Of a DNA stretch of 64,000 bases, positions 8,794-16,736 are shown piece after piece. The notes under the pieces were generated by a model, which was not told the origin of the DNA, searched no databases, and worked only from the letters and a program-made list of their open reading frames with translations. This DNA is from Rhizobium leguminosarum bv. viciae USDA 2370 (GTDB taxonomy: Bacteria > Pseudomonadota > Alphaproteobacteria > Rhizobiales > Rhizobiaceae): assembly GCF_002008365.1 (NCBI RefSeq), contig NZ_MRDL01000047.1, forward strand, positions 223,274 to 287,273. The letters are read 5' to 3'. How positions within the stretch are numbered: the stretch's first letter is position 1; every line of letters starts with the position of its first letter. Made by a program: the position numbers and the translations under genes.

Positions 8794-8996
8794 TTGAGGC
8801 TCGCCTTTCCGTCGATCCGCCGTAGCGTCCGATCGGGCGAGCCGACAGGAGTCGGTCAGCGCACGAGGGTCGCGTACGGCAAGGGCAATCGACTGCTACT
8901 GTCGCTTGGCATCGTTATGATGGCTCCGTTGAAATCCGTGGCTGACGAGTGTCGTCCACGTGAGTGCTAGGTGGTCCCGAACGCGGAAAAAGTCAA
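8794..8996 (-). promoter_or_regulatory. Long mgtE leader with hairpins and a candidate promoter
   Basis: Read on the minus strand, a TTGACT box (8991-8996) is followed 17-18 nt later by a weak -10 region. Then comes about 170 nt of gene-free leader. It contains CGTGG-ACGA-CAC-TCGT-CAG-CCACG (8937-8960) and CCGAC-TCCT-GTCGG (about 8839-8852). It does not show the M-box (ykoK) core. It may sense Mg2+ or simply be a long leader. The rest of the gene-free stretch to 9098 shows nothing further. Confidence 0.4.
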
Positions 8997-9098
8997 GCGG
9001 GGTAAATGCTTAACGCCAGAATGTCGCACCCTGCGATGCGGCATTCCAGGCGGGTTTATACGACCTTGCGGGAAATGCCGGGCCTGCTGGCTGGAATC

Positions 9099-10112
9099 TC
9101 AGAATCCTGCAAGCACAGCCTTGCCCTTCATCCTGCCGCTTTCGACCATGGCATGCGCCGTCTTGAGGTTTGCCGCATTGATCGGTCCGACGATCTCTGA
9201 AAGCGTCGTGCGGATCTTTCCGCCGTCGACGAGCTCGGAAACCCTGTTCAGCAGCTTATGCTGCTCGATCATGTCAGGCGTGCCGTAGAGCGGGCGGGTG
9301 AACATCAACTCCCAATGAACTGAGACGGCCTTTCGCTTGAAGGGCACGATGTCGAGCGTCTTCGGATCGTCGATCAATGCGAAGCGGCCCTGCGGCGCAA
9401 TCGCTTCGACGATGTCGCCAATATGGCTGTCGGTATTGGTGGTCGAGAATATGAATCCCGGCGCGCCGATGCCGAGCGCTGCCACCTGCGGCGCGATCGG
9501 TTTGGAATGGTCGACGACGTGATGCGCGCCGAGTTCCCTCACCCAGTCCTGCGTCTCCGGCCGCGAGGCCGTGGCGATCACCGTCAGATCGGTCAAGACT
9601 CGGGCGATCTGAATGGCGATCGAGCCGACGCCGCCAGCGCCGCCGATGATCAGGATGGAGCGTCCCGCTCCTGAAACCGCGTCCTGCACCTTTAGCCGGT
9701 CGAACAGTGCTTCGTAGGCCGTAATCGAGGTCAGCGGCAGAGCGGCCGCAGCAGCGAAATCGAGGCTCTTCGGTTTGGTGCCGACGATGCGCTCGTCGAC
9801 GAGATGGAATTCGGCATTGCTGCCCGGGCGGCTGATGACCCCGGAGTAGAACACCTCGTCGCCGGGCTTGAACAGGGTGACATCAGCGCCGATGGCCTTG
9901 ACGATGCCGGCGGCATCCCAGCCGAGCACCTTCAGTTCGTCCGCGGGCGGTGCGGAATGGGCGCGCACCTTCACGTCGACGGGATTGACCGAAACGGCTT
10001 TGATCTCGACGAGCAGATCGTGGCCCCTAGCCTCCGGCATCGGCAGCTCGACATCGATCAGCGAGGTCTCGGCGGAGATCGGTTGGGGCGTTTTATAGGC
10101 GACGGCGCGCAT
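9099..10112 (-). CDS. MDR-superfamily zinc-independent quinone/alkenal oxidoreductase
   Basis: A 337-residue medium-chain reductase with a GroES-like N-domain (VNPVDVKVRAHSAPP) and a Rossmann domain with GGAGGVGSIAIQIARV near residue 150. The structural-zinc cysteines of true alcohol dehydrogenases are absent, so it belongs with NADPH quinone or enone reductases. ATG 10112 has CAGGAGTTTCCC upstream. It is divergent from an HxlR regulator, the usual arrangement for electrophile- or quinone-inducible reductases. Confidence 0.88.
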   Translation of the reverse strand: MRAVAYKTPQPISAETSLIDVELPMPEARGHDLLVEIKAVSVNPVDVKVRAHSAPPADELKVLGWDAAGIVKAIGADVTLFKPGDEVFYSGVISRPGSNAEFHLVDERIVGTKPKSLDFAAAAALPLTSITAYEALFDRLKVQDAVSGAGRSILIIGGAGGVGSIAIQIARVLTDLTVIATASRPETQDWVRELGAHHVVDHSKPIAPQVAALGIGAPGFIFSTTNTDSHIGDIVEAIAPQGRFALIDDPKTLDIVPFKRKAVSVHWELMFTRPLYGTPDMIEQHKLLNRVSELVDGGKIRTTLSEIVGPINAANLKTAHAMVESGRMKGKAVLAGF

Positions 10113-10192
10113 GGGAAACTCCTGTGTTCGTTGCACGGAAGCTAGATGCGCACTATGGTCTGACAACGCAAGAATGCACAAATTCTGTACGT

Positions 10193-10210
10193 AGTACCCA
10201 AAAGGATACT
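10193..10210. promoter_or_regulatory. Candidate HxlR operator
   Basis: AGTACCC-AAAA-GGATACT is an inverted repeat (6 of 7 positions) lying directly upstream of the HxlR start and covering its GGA ribosome site. A second element, GTAC-GTA-GTAC, overlaps it at 10187-10197. The position suggests autorepression and control of the divergent reductase. Confidence 0.5.
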
Positions 10211-10215
10211 GTAAA

Positions 10216-10620
10216 ATGTCATTGCCGCGCGCCAAGCTCGTCAAGAATTTCCCCGGCTGCCCGGTCGAAGCGACGCTGACTTACCTCGACGGGAAGTGGA
10301 AGGGCGTCATCCTCTTTCATCTGATGGAAGGAACCCTGCGCTTCAATGAATTGCGGCGTAAGCTGCCGGCCGTGACCCAGCGCATGCTGACCAAGCAACT
10401 GCGTGAATTGGAAGAGTCCGGTCTGGTATCACGCACCGTCTATCCGGTCGTGCCGCCGAGGGTGGAATATGCAATGACGCCGCTCGGCATGACGCTGAAG
10501 CCTGTCATCCAGGCGTTGGCCGCCTGGGGTGACGATTATGTCTTCTGCAGCCCGGAGGGCCGCGAGCTGCGCCTGGCCTCAGACGGCCTGCGCGCTCCGG
10601 TCGCGGCGCTCGAGGCGTAG
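10216..10620 (+). CDS. HxlR-family winged-helix regulator
   Basis: A 134-residue HxlR/DUF24 protein. It has the conserved cysteine near the N-terminus (NFPGCPVEATL, Cys15) that in QorR/HypR-type members senses electrophiles or oxidation. The wHTH follows (LDGKWKGVILFHLMEG, RFNELRRKLPAVTQRMLTKQ, LEESGLVSRTVYP). The last 42 bp overlap the 3' end of the convergent MFS gene. It probably represses the divergent MDR reductase through the inverted repeat at 10193-10210. Confidence 0.92.
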   Translation: MSLPRAKLVKNFPGCPVEATLTYLDGKWKGVILFHLMEGTLRFNELRRKLPAVTQRMLTKQLRELEESGLVSRTVYPVVPPRVEYAMTPLGMTLKPVIQALAAWGDDYVFCSPEGRELRLASDGLRAPVAALEA

Positions 10621-11823
10621 CGAGGCTGCAAAGACGAAGAGGCCGAGAAAGGATAGCACCGCACCGACGTAGCCGGTCGCCGCAAAACCGTAGCCCGCGG
10701 CGATGACGAGACCGCCGAGCCAGGCGCCGATCGCATTGGCGATGTTGAAGGCGGAATGGTTGGAAGCTGCCGCTAACGTCTGCGCATCGGCGGCGACATC
10801 CATCAGCCGCGTCTGCAGCGCCGGACCGGCGGCAAAACCGCAACCGACGAGGAAGACGCAAAGGCCGAGCATATAGGGGTTGGCGGCGGTCAGCGAGAAG
10901 GTGGTCAGCACGACGACATTATAGATGAGCGACCCGCCGATCGTGCCGAGCAGCGATTTGTCGGCGAGCCACGAGCCGATGAAATTGCCCGCATTCATGC
11001 CGACGCCGAAAAGGACCAGCATGATCGGAACGGCTGTTTCCGGCAGCATAGCCACCTCAGTCGTCGTCGAGGCGATATAGCTGAACATCGCGAACATGCC
11101 GCCGTAACCGACGGCGGCGATGCCGAGCGTCAGCCACACCTGCGGCCGGCGGAAGGCGCCGAGTTCGCGCAGGAAGCCAGCTTCCTCGGAAACCCTGTCC
11201 TTCGGAACGTAGAACCAGATCAGCGCCACCGTCAGCAGGCCGAGCACGCCGACCGAGAAAAACGCCACCTGCCAGTCGAGCGACTGGCCGAAGAATGTCG
11301 TCAACGGCGTGCCGAGAAGTGTCGCAACGGTCAGGCCGAGCATGACGCGGCCAACGGCACGGGCGCGGCGATGCACCGGCACCATCGAGGCGGCGACAAG
11401 GGCAGCGACGCCGAAATAGGCGCCGTGCGGCAGGCCGCTGACGAAGCGCAGCAGCGTGAAGCTTTCGAAGGTCGGCGCCATGGCGCTTGATATGTTGCCG
11501 GCGGCAAAGATCAGCATCAGCGTCAAAAGCAGGGTGCGGCGCGCCATCTTCGCGGCGAGCACGGCAATGACGGGTGCGCCGACGACGACGCCGAGCGCAT
11601 AGGCGCTGATGACGTAGCCGGCTTGTGGCGTCGTGACCGAGAAGGTGTCGGCGACATTGGGCAGCAGCCCCATGATCGCGAATTCGCCGGTGCCGATGCC
11701 GAAGCCGCCGCAGGCGAGCGCCAGTTGGACCAGCGCCACGGTCATTGCCGACGGCAGCTCTTCATCCTGGCTATCAATGGAGTCCCGACTATCGACTGAA
11801 ATATTGGCGGCAATCTCACTCAC
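10579..11823 (-). CDS. MFS transporter, sugar-efflux/AraJ type
   Basis: A 414-residue twelve-helix permease. It begins LVQLALACGGFGIGTGEFAIMG (shown here in part), which is typical of the DHA1/AraJ-like group, followed by a loop 2 with AKMARRTLLLTLML. A GTG at 11823 is chosen as start because AGGAG lies six bases upstream. The frame remains open to 11967 but that extension is Pro/Ala-rich and unlike the family, and an ATG 26 codons downstream is the other option. Substrate is unknown; relatives export sugars, arabinose or drugs. Confidence 0.85.
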   Translation of the reverse strand: MSEIAANISVDSRDSIDSQDEELPSAMTVALVQLALACGGFGIGTGEFAIMGLLPNVADTFSVTTPQAGYVISAYALGVVVGAPVIAVLAAKMARRTLLLTLMLIFAAGNISSAMAPTFESFTLLRFVSGLPHGAYFGVAALVAASMVPVHRRARAVGRVMLGLTVATLLGTPLTTFFGQSLDWQVAFFSVGVLGLLTVALIWFYVPKDRVSEEAGFLRELGAFRRPQVWLTLGIAAVGYGGMFAMFSYIASTTTEVAMLPETAVPIMLVLFGVGMNAGNFIGSWLADKSLLGTIGGSLIYNVVVLTTFSLTAANPYMLGLCVFLVGCGFAAGPALQTRLMDVAADAQTLAAASNHSAFNIANAIGAWLGGLVIAAGYGFAATGYVGAVLSFLGLFVFAASLRLERRDRSAQAV

Positions 11824-12124
11824 GAGAGCTCCTCGAGGCGGTTTCTGCTTGGCAATGGCCCCTGGCGCAGGCGCGGCCGCGAGCCGATCGGTGGAAATGG
11901 CGGGAGGTGGAGACGAGGTCTCCAATACGCCATCTATCCGTGACCTCTCGGCCGCCGTCGAGTGCATTTTTTGCAGTGCAGCGTCCTGCTATGTGCATAC
12001 GTCTATTGCAATTTTTGCATTTCTGCCCTTTCTCCGGAAAGATGGCTGCGCTTGAAATCGCCGATACCGCAACCATCTCAAGGGCAAGGCAGGAGCATTT
12101 TCCGCGCCAGAGACGGGAGCTCTC
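11824..12124. other. Gene-free spacer between MFS and lipid-kinase genes
   Basis: About 300 bp holding the divergent promoters. A pyrimidine-rich AT segment with repeated TTTTTGCA elements is visible near 11966-12025. No gene, clear operator or hairpin was found. Confidence 0.3.
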
Positions 12125-13069
12125 ATGAAGCTTGTAGGCTTTTTCAATCGCGACGGCGGTACCTTCAAGACCACCGACATGCTGGCCTATGAGAAGAGGG
12201 CGGAAGCGGCTTTCCGCGAAGCGGGACACGATTTCGACGCCATCGTCTTCTCAGGAAAGGAAATCATTCCCGCCATGGAGCGGGCGGCCAAGCGCGATGA
12301 TATCGACGGTATCGTCGCCGGCGGTGGCGACGGCACGATTTCGGCAGCGGCATCGATCGCCTGGAAAAACGGAATTGCGCTCGGCGTCGTGCCCGCCGGC
12401 ACGATGAACCTCTTTGCCCGCTCGCTGCGGGTGCCGCTCGATATCTGGCAGGCGCTCGATGTGCTTGCTTCCGGCGAGGTCGACAATGTCGATATCGCCA
12501 GCGCCAACGGCCGTCCCTTCATCCACCAGTTTTCCGCCGGCCTGCATGCCCGTATGGTGCGCTACCGCAACGCCTACAGCTATCGTTCCCGGCTGGGCAA
12601 GATCCGGGCAAGCACGAAGGCGGCTTTGGGTGTTATCTTCAACCCGCCGGAATTCGAGGTCGAGTTCGAGGCGGCCGGCATGCGGGAGCGCCGCAGGGTG
12701 TCGGCGATCTCGGTCTCCAACAATCCCTTCGGTGAGAATGCGCTGCTCTACGCCGATAATTTGACAAGCGGCGAACTCGGCTTCTACACGGCAAATCCGC
12801 TGAAGCCTCTGGGTGTCGCCCGACTCGCCATCGACATGCTGCGCGGCAAGGTCCGCGAGAATGCCGATGTCATGGTGCTGCACCCGGCCGAAGTGCACCT
12901 GCATTTCCCCAAACTGCGCTTCAAGGCCAATTGCGTCATGGACGGCGAGTTGCTGCCGCTCCAACGCGACGTCTCGATCCGGCTGCATCCAGGCGAATTG
13001 AAGGTTCTCGTCAAGCAGGGTCTAGCCGCCCAGGTGGACGCCAGCGAACGCCGCGAGCCGGCTGCGTAA
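12125..13069 (+). CDS. Diacylglycerol/lipid kinase family protein
   Basis: A 314-residue DAGK-catalytic-domain protein. The nucleotide-binding GGGDGTISAAA is at about residues 64-74 and GVVPAGTMNLFAR at about 88-100, both diagnostic of YegS/DgkB-type lipid kinases. The C-terminal beta-sandwich ends with MDGELLPLQRDVSIRLHPG. It probably phosphorylates a membrane lipid such as diacylglycerol or a sphingoid base; the exact substrate is not visible. GGGAG precedes the ATG. Confidence 0.88.
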   Translation: MKLVGFFNRDGGTFKTTDMLAYEKRAEAAFREAGHDFDAIVFSGKEIIPAMERAAKRDDIDGIVAGGGDGTISAAASIAWKNGIALGVVPAGTMNLFARSLRVPLDIWQALDVLASGEVDNVDIASANGRPFIHQFSAGLHARMVRYRNAYSYRSRLGKIRASTKAALGVIFNPPEFEVEFEAAGMRERRRVSAISVSNNPFGENALLYADNLTSGELGFYTANPLKPLGVARLAIDMLRGKVRENADVMVLHPAEVHLHFPKLRFKANCVMDGELLPLQRDVSIRLHPGELKVLVKQGLAAQVDASERREPAA

Positions 13070-13088
13070 CTCGGCCGCGACAGAGGCT

Positions 13089-14411
13089 TCAGAACCGCGG
13101 CAGATAAGTGCAGTAGTCGAAATCCGAGACCGTGCGCAGATGCGCGAGCGCTTCCTTGCGCTTGGTGTCGCCATAGAGCGCCTGGTAACGTGGGCCGAAG
13201 ATATCGGCGATGAAGGGCGAGGTGCGGAAGGTCTCGACGGCGCTGAGGAAATCATGCGTCAGTCGCGTCGTATTCACCGGCGTGTGCGAGGGCGTCGTCT
13301 CTTCGCCGGGGTCGAGTTCGCCATCGAGACCGGTGAGCATGCCGCCAAGGATTGCGGCGAGCAGCAGATAGGGATTGGCATCGGCGCCGGCGCCGGCGAC
13401 GCGGTGCGTGCGGCCGGCCCATCCTTGTCGGGTATGCGGATCGCCGTGCCGCGATGACCGCTGCCCCAGGTCAGATCAACAGGCGCAAACGAGCCCGGCT
13501 GGAAGCGCCGGTAGGAATTGGCGAAGGGAGCGAAGATCAACTGCGCCTCGCGCATGGTGTTAAGCAGGCCCGCTGTCACCGATTTGAGCCGCTTCGGCTC
13601 GCCGCCCTTGGCGTCGAGGATGTTGCGGCCTTGCCGGTCGATGATGCTCGCATGCACATGCAGGCCGGAGCCGGCATGGTCGGAATAAGGCTTGGCCATA
13701 CAGGTCGATTTCAACCCGTGGCGGCGCGCCGACTGTTCGGCGATGCGCTTGAGATAGAGGCAATCATCGGCGGCTGCCAGCGCGTCAGCGCGGTGCAGCA
13801 GGTTGACCTCGAACTGGCCCGGACCGAATTCCGCCGTCGTCGCATCCGCCGGCAGTCCCTGCGCGCTCGCATAGGCCCTCAGTGTACTGAGATAGCCGTC
13901 GAGCGCATCGACGGCGCTCATGTCGTAAAGCTGGAAACCGTTCGGCTCGCCGCGATAAGTGAGGTTTTCGGGCGGGGAAGGGCGTCCGGTCTCGCGCCAG
14001 TCTCCCGACATCACATAGAATTCCAGCTCGGTCGCTACGACGGGCGTCAGTCCGCGCGAGGCATAGCGCTCCAGCACTGCGGCGAGGATGGCGCGCGGAT
14101 CCATGAAGCTCGGGCTGCCGTCGAATTCGTGCATGCTGGCGAGCACCTGCATCGAGCCCTCCGGCGCCCAGGGCATCGGCGCCAGGCTGCGAGCCGATCG
14201 TCAGCGACAGGCCGGTGATGTCGTCATTGTCGTCGCCCCAGATGTCGAGCGATTGCGTTGAGGTCGGCAGGCGGATCTCGCCGGCCCAGACCTTACCTTG
14301 TGCGTCGAGCGGAAGCTGCTTGCCGCGCAGGTCGCCGTTCATGCCGACGATCAGGACCTCGAAACGCGGTTCGCCGCCATCGGTCTTGCCGTTCATCCTG
14401 TCGCTCGCCAT
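13089..14411 (-). pseudogene. Glutamine synthetase family protein, disrupted by two frameshifts
   Basis: Full-length GS-like sequence (type III / gamma-glutamylpolyamine synthetase group) in three reading frames. The N-domain (14411 to about 14193) runs DIWGDDNDDITGLSLTIG, then the frame shifts. The catalytic core (about 14188-13405) has ATELEFYVMSGDW and HGLKSTCMAKPYSDHAGSGL, then shifts again. The C-terminus (about 13400-13089) has NPYLLLAAILGGML. The two shifts cancel in phase. At the second one, family comparison suggests loss of about 7 nt between ACCG repeats. Start ATG 14411 has CGGAGG 12 nt upstream. It is divergent from an aminotransferase stub; a stub of its own 5' end recurs at 29915-29958. 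Confidence 0.85.
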
Positions 14412-14588
14412 GACCTTGAAAATCCTCCGGGGCAAGGCCAAGCTCCTATCCCATCGATAGAGGCCTTTCAATCCGCGGGGCTCTTTTCCCAGTCATGCCC
14501 GACACTTGCCCCCCCCCTCCAAGCTTGCCGCGATCGACGCCGCGCACCATCTGCATCCCTTCGCGGACATCAGGAAGCTGAATGCCTA
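14365..14588. repeat. Left copy of the GS/aminotransferase junction (direct repeat)
   Basis: This segment contains the first codons of the glutamine synthetase, the shared spacer (CGCTCGCCATGACCTTGAAA and AATCCTCCGGGGCAAGGCCA) and the first codons of an aminotransferase. The same sequence, similar by eye at roughly 85%, occurs in the same orientation at 29915-30132. The two copies bracket the tad locus. Confidence 0.85.
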
Positions 14589-14634
14589 TTGGCCAGAGAT
14601 CGACCGCATCCGCAAGGCGCGCAACATCCTCCTT
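14495..14634 (+). pseudogene. Aminotransferase remnant (5' stub with internal deletion)
   Basis: ATGCCCGACACT at 14495 matches the start of the intact class III aminotransferase at 30039. A run of C near 14508-14515 shifts the frame, after which LAAIDAAHHLHPFADIRKLN continues in the new frame. At 14587 it jumps to YWPEIDRIRKARNILL, which corresponds to 30759-30806 of the intact gene, so about 215 codons are missing. Homology ends near 14634. Confidence 0.85.
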
Positions 14635-14658
14635 TGGCAATGGGGCTCTTGCGAGAAA

Positions 14659-14691
14659 GCAGCTATGTCGATGCCGGGTCAACGTAGCTGC
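14659..14691. terminator. Hairpin at the 3' end of cpaA
   Basis: GCAGCTA and TAGCTGC form a 7-bp inverted repeat that overlaps the last codons of the prepilin peptidase gene. On the minus strand it is followed by TTTCTCGC. This is a weak terminator candidate. Confidence 0.3.
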
Positions 14692-15209
14692 TGTCGGATA
14701 ATGGGCAAAGCCAAGGTGAGGAGCGCGGCGAAAACCATGACGACACCATAAGGTACCTTCCGGCTCGCCCGGATTTCCTCGACGCGCATGAAAAAGGCGA
14801 GATGTGCGACGGGCAGCGGCACCGGCAGCCGCAGGACCAGGAGCGTCACGACGCCGAGCACGAGGAGCAAAAACGAAAACGGCAGCATTCCGTGCCATCC
14901 GATAAAAAGGCCGATCGGCAGGAAAAGCTTGGCGTCTCCTGCGCCAAACAGCCGGAACGCCCAGAGCGCCACCCCAAGGGCGAACATCAGCAGACCGGCT
15001 CCGACGTCGCCGCCAATTCCGCTTGAAGCAAACAGCGCAGCGCCGACATCCTGTGAGCTAAGGATCACGGCGACCGTGCGCAATGCATAAAGTGCAACGA
15101 GCGCGAGCACGATCGTGTTGGGGATCTTCCATGTGCGGAAATCGGTCCAGGCGGCGTAGAGAAAAAGAAATACCGAAAGCGAACTAATAACATCGATCAT
15201 TTGCGGCAT
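14679..15209 (-). CDS. cpaA: Prepilin peptidase CpaA/TadV
   Basis: A 176-residue A24-family aspartyl protease of the inner membrane that cleaves Flp prepilins and TadE-like pseudopilins. The two catalytic Asp motifs are AAWTDFRTWKIPN and FGAGDAKLF, with six or so membrane helices. It lacks the N-methylation domain, as is usual for the short Tad type. ATG 15209 is taken because AAAGGG lies 9-10 nt upstream; a GTG at 15218 is the alternative. It is transcribed divergently from the pilin. Confidence 0.92.
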   Translation of the reverse strand: MPQMIDVISSLSVFLFLYAAWTDFRTWKIPNTIVLALVALYALRTVAVILSSQDVGAALFASSGIGGDVGAGLLMFALGVALWAFRLFGAGDAKLFLPIGLFIGWHGMLPFSFLLLVLGVVTLLVLRLPVPLPVAHLAFFMRVEEIRASRKVPYGVVMVFAALLTLALPIIRQQLR

Positions 15210-15467
15210 GGTATTCACCCTTTTGGGCTATTATAGCCTGATTTTCAAGTTGCTCTACAGTAAATCCAGACGACTGAGTCAGTTTTTACGAATGGGCACC
15301 GGGACTTTGGTCTTAACCATAAAGTATAGATGTCGAGAGCTTGCGTATAAAACGATTGACTAAATTAGAGTTAAGAGATTATTAATGGTCCCAGTCGAAG
15401 AGGCGGTCTCGACGACAAGGCGGCCGGGGGGAATACGGCGCACAACTTATCTGGGAGGAAATTCTCG
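15210..15467. promoter_or_regulatory. Divergent cpaA/pilin control region
   Basis: This region is distinctly AT-rich compared with its surroundings (for example AGTTAAGAGATTATTAATGG near 15369-15388) and ends in a very strong ribosome site, GGGAGGAAATTCTCG, before the pilin ATG. That fits a highly expressed structural gene. No promoter hexamers are clear enough to assign. Confidence 0.45.
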
Positions 15468-15665
15468 ATGAAAGCCTTTGTAAATAGCGTACGCGCTTTC
15501 GCGCGGGAAGAAGACGGCGTCGCACTCACTGAATACCTCATTCTGCTTGCCTTGCTTGTTGGCGGTGTGATCACGGCCGTGACATTGGCCGGCACCAATC
15601 TGGCTACCGTTTGGAACGGCTGGGCAGGCTGGTTTACGACCAACCTGACCGCCCCGGCAGCCTGA
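15468..15665 (+). CDS. pilA: Flp-family type IVb pilin
   Basis: A 65-residue major pilin of the Tad system. The leader ends in glycine and the Flp processing motif follows: EEDG then VALTEYLILLALLVGG, giving cleavage after Gly17 with Glu at +5 and Tyr at +6. The helix ends with a short Trp/Gly-rich tail. Exported and polymerised by the CpaF/TadB/TadC machinery after cleavage by CpaA. A hairpin terminator at 15685-15712 separates it from cpaB. Confidence 0.95.
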   Translation: MKAFVNSVRAFAREEDGVALTEYLILLALLVGGVITAVTLAGTNLATVWNGWAGWFTTNLTAPAA

Positions 15666-15684
15666 TATTGGCGTTCGAAAAAGC

Positions 15685-15712
15685 GAGGGGTTTTATTAAC
15701 CCCTCTCTTCTA
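15685..15712 (+). terminator. Terminator/attenuator after the pilin gene
   Basis: GAGGGGTT-TTATT-AACCCCTC with TCTTC following. The 8-bp stem and its place between the pilin and the assembly genes suggest partial termination, which would keep pilin in excess over the assembly proteins. Confidence 0.7.
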
Positions 15713-15763
15713 AATTAGCATCAATGAATGGATGCGCTCCGTCCAGTGTAGCGAGTAACCGCG

Positions 15764-16681
15764 ATGCGTTCCTCAACGATTTTAAGTCTCGTTATTGCGT
15801 TTGTGCTCGCAGCAGCAGCCGTTTTCGGCATGCGCGAGTATCTCTCCGATCAGAAGGCCCTGCTGCTGGCGATGAACGGCATGAAGGCCGAGGAAAGAAC
15901 ACTCGTTGTCGCCGACAAGCCAATGCGCTTCGGTGACCGGATCCGATCCGAAAATCTCAGAGCCATTCCGTGGCCCTCGAATGAAACACCCGCAGGCTCG
16001 TTCGTCAGCATCGAGGCGGTCGTTGGCAGCGATGCCCAGCCGCGTTATGCCATGGCGGCGATCGACCCCGGCGAGCCGGTGCTATCCTCGAAAATCACTG
16101 GTGCCGGCGAACGCGCCACGCTGTCGGCGGCGCTCGACCAGGGCATGAAGGCGGTTTCCATCCGCGTCAACGACGTGCTCGGCGTTGCCGGCTTCGTCAG
16201 GCCTTCCGATCGCGTCGACGTGCTTCTGACACGGGTCGTACGCGGGCCGGCGGGCAACGATCAGAGCTTGGTTGATGTGCTGCTGCAAGGCGTCAAGGTG
16301 CTGGCGGTGGACCAGACGGCAGACGAGCGCAAGGACGAGCCGTCCGTCGTGAAAACCGTGACCTTTGAGGTCACGACCGATGAGGCGCAGCGCCTTACTC
16401 TCGGCTCCAGTATCGGCACGCTGTCGCTGGCGCTTCGCAATATTGCCTCTTCCTCTATCGAGCAAACACGACAGATCACCGTCGCCGACCTCGGTGGCGG
16501 GGCGATGGCGGCGGAGCTCGGCAATGATCTGGAAAAGAATAAGTTGCCAGAACCCGAAAAACAAGTGCAGATTGTGGAGCCAAAGGTTGAGCCGGTATTG
16601 TCGGTCGAGCCTAAGTGGGTAACAGTGGGGGTCTGGAACACGACGAAGCGCGAGGAGCACCGAGTCGGCCTGATCCAGTGA
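15764..16681 (+). CDS. cpaB: Flp pilus assembly protein CpaB/RcpC
   Basis: A 305-residue inner-membrane-anchored periplasmic protein. It has an N-terminal helix (ILSLVIAFVLAAAAVFGM), a SAF domain (ADKPMRFGDRIRSENLRAIP) and the RcpC domain (DQGMKAVSIRVNDVLGVAGF, then PSDRVDVLLTR). CpaB proteins are thought to link the outer-membrane secretin to the rest of the Tad machine. First gene after the attenuator and followed by cpaC. Confidence 0.93.
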   Translation: MRSSTILSLVIAFVLAAAAVFGMREYLSDQKALLLAMNGMKAEERTLVVADKPMRFGDRIRSENLRAIPWPSNETPAGSFVSIEAVVGSDAQPRYAMAAIDPGEPVLSSKITGAGERATLSAALDQGMKAVSIRVNDVLGVAGFVRPSDRVDVLLTRVVRGPAGNDQSLVDVLLQGVKVLAVDQTADERKDEPSVVKTVTFEVTTDEAQRLTLGSSIGTLSLALRNIASSSIEQTRQITVADLGGGAMAAELGNDLEKNKLPEPEKQVQIVEPKVEPVLSVEPKWVTVGVWNTTKREEHRVGLIQ

Positions 16682-16736
16682 TGTTTATGCGGCCTGCCGC
16701 GGGTGCGGCCAGCCGAAGGAGGGGGCTAAAGCAGGC

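Noticed and set aside
8794..8996. Calling the mgtE leader an M-box or a mini-ykkC element
   Set aside because: The conserved M-box core is absent, and the ACGA segment lies in a stem rather than in the required ACGR loop.
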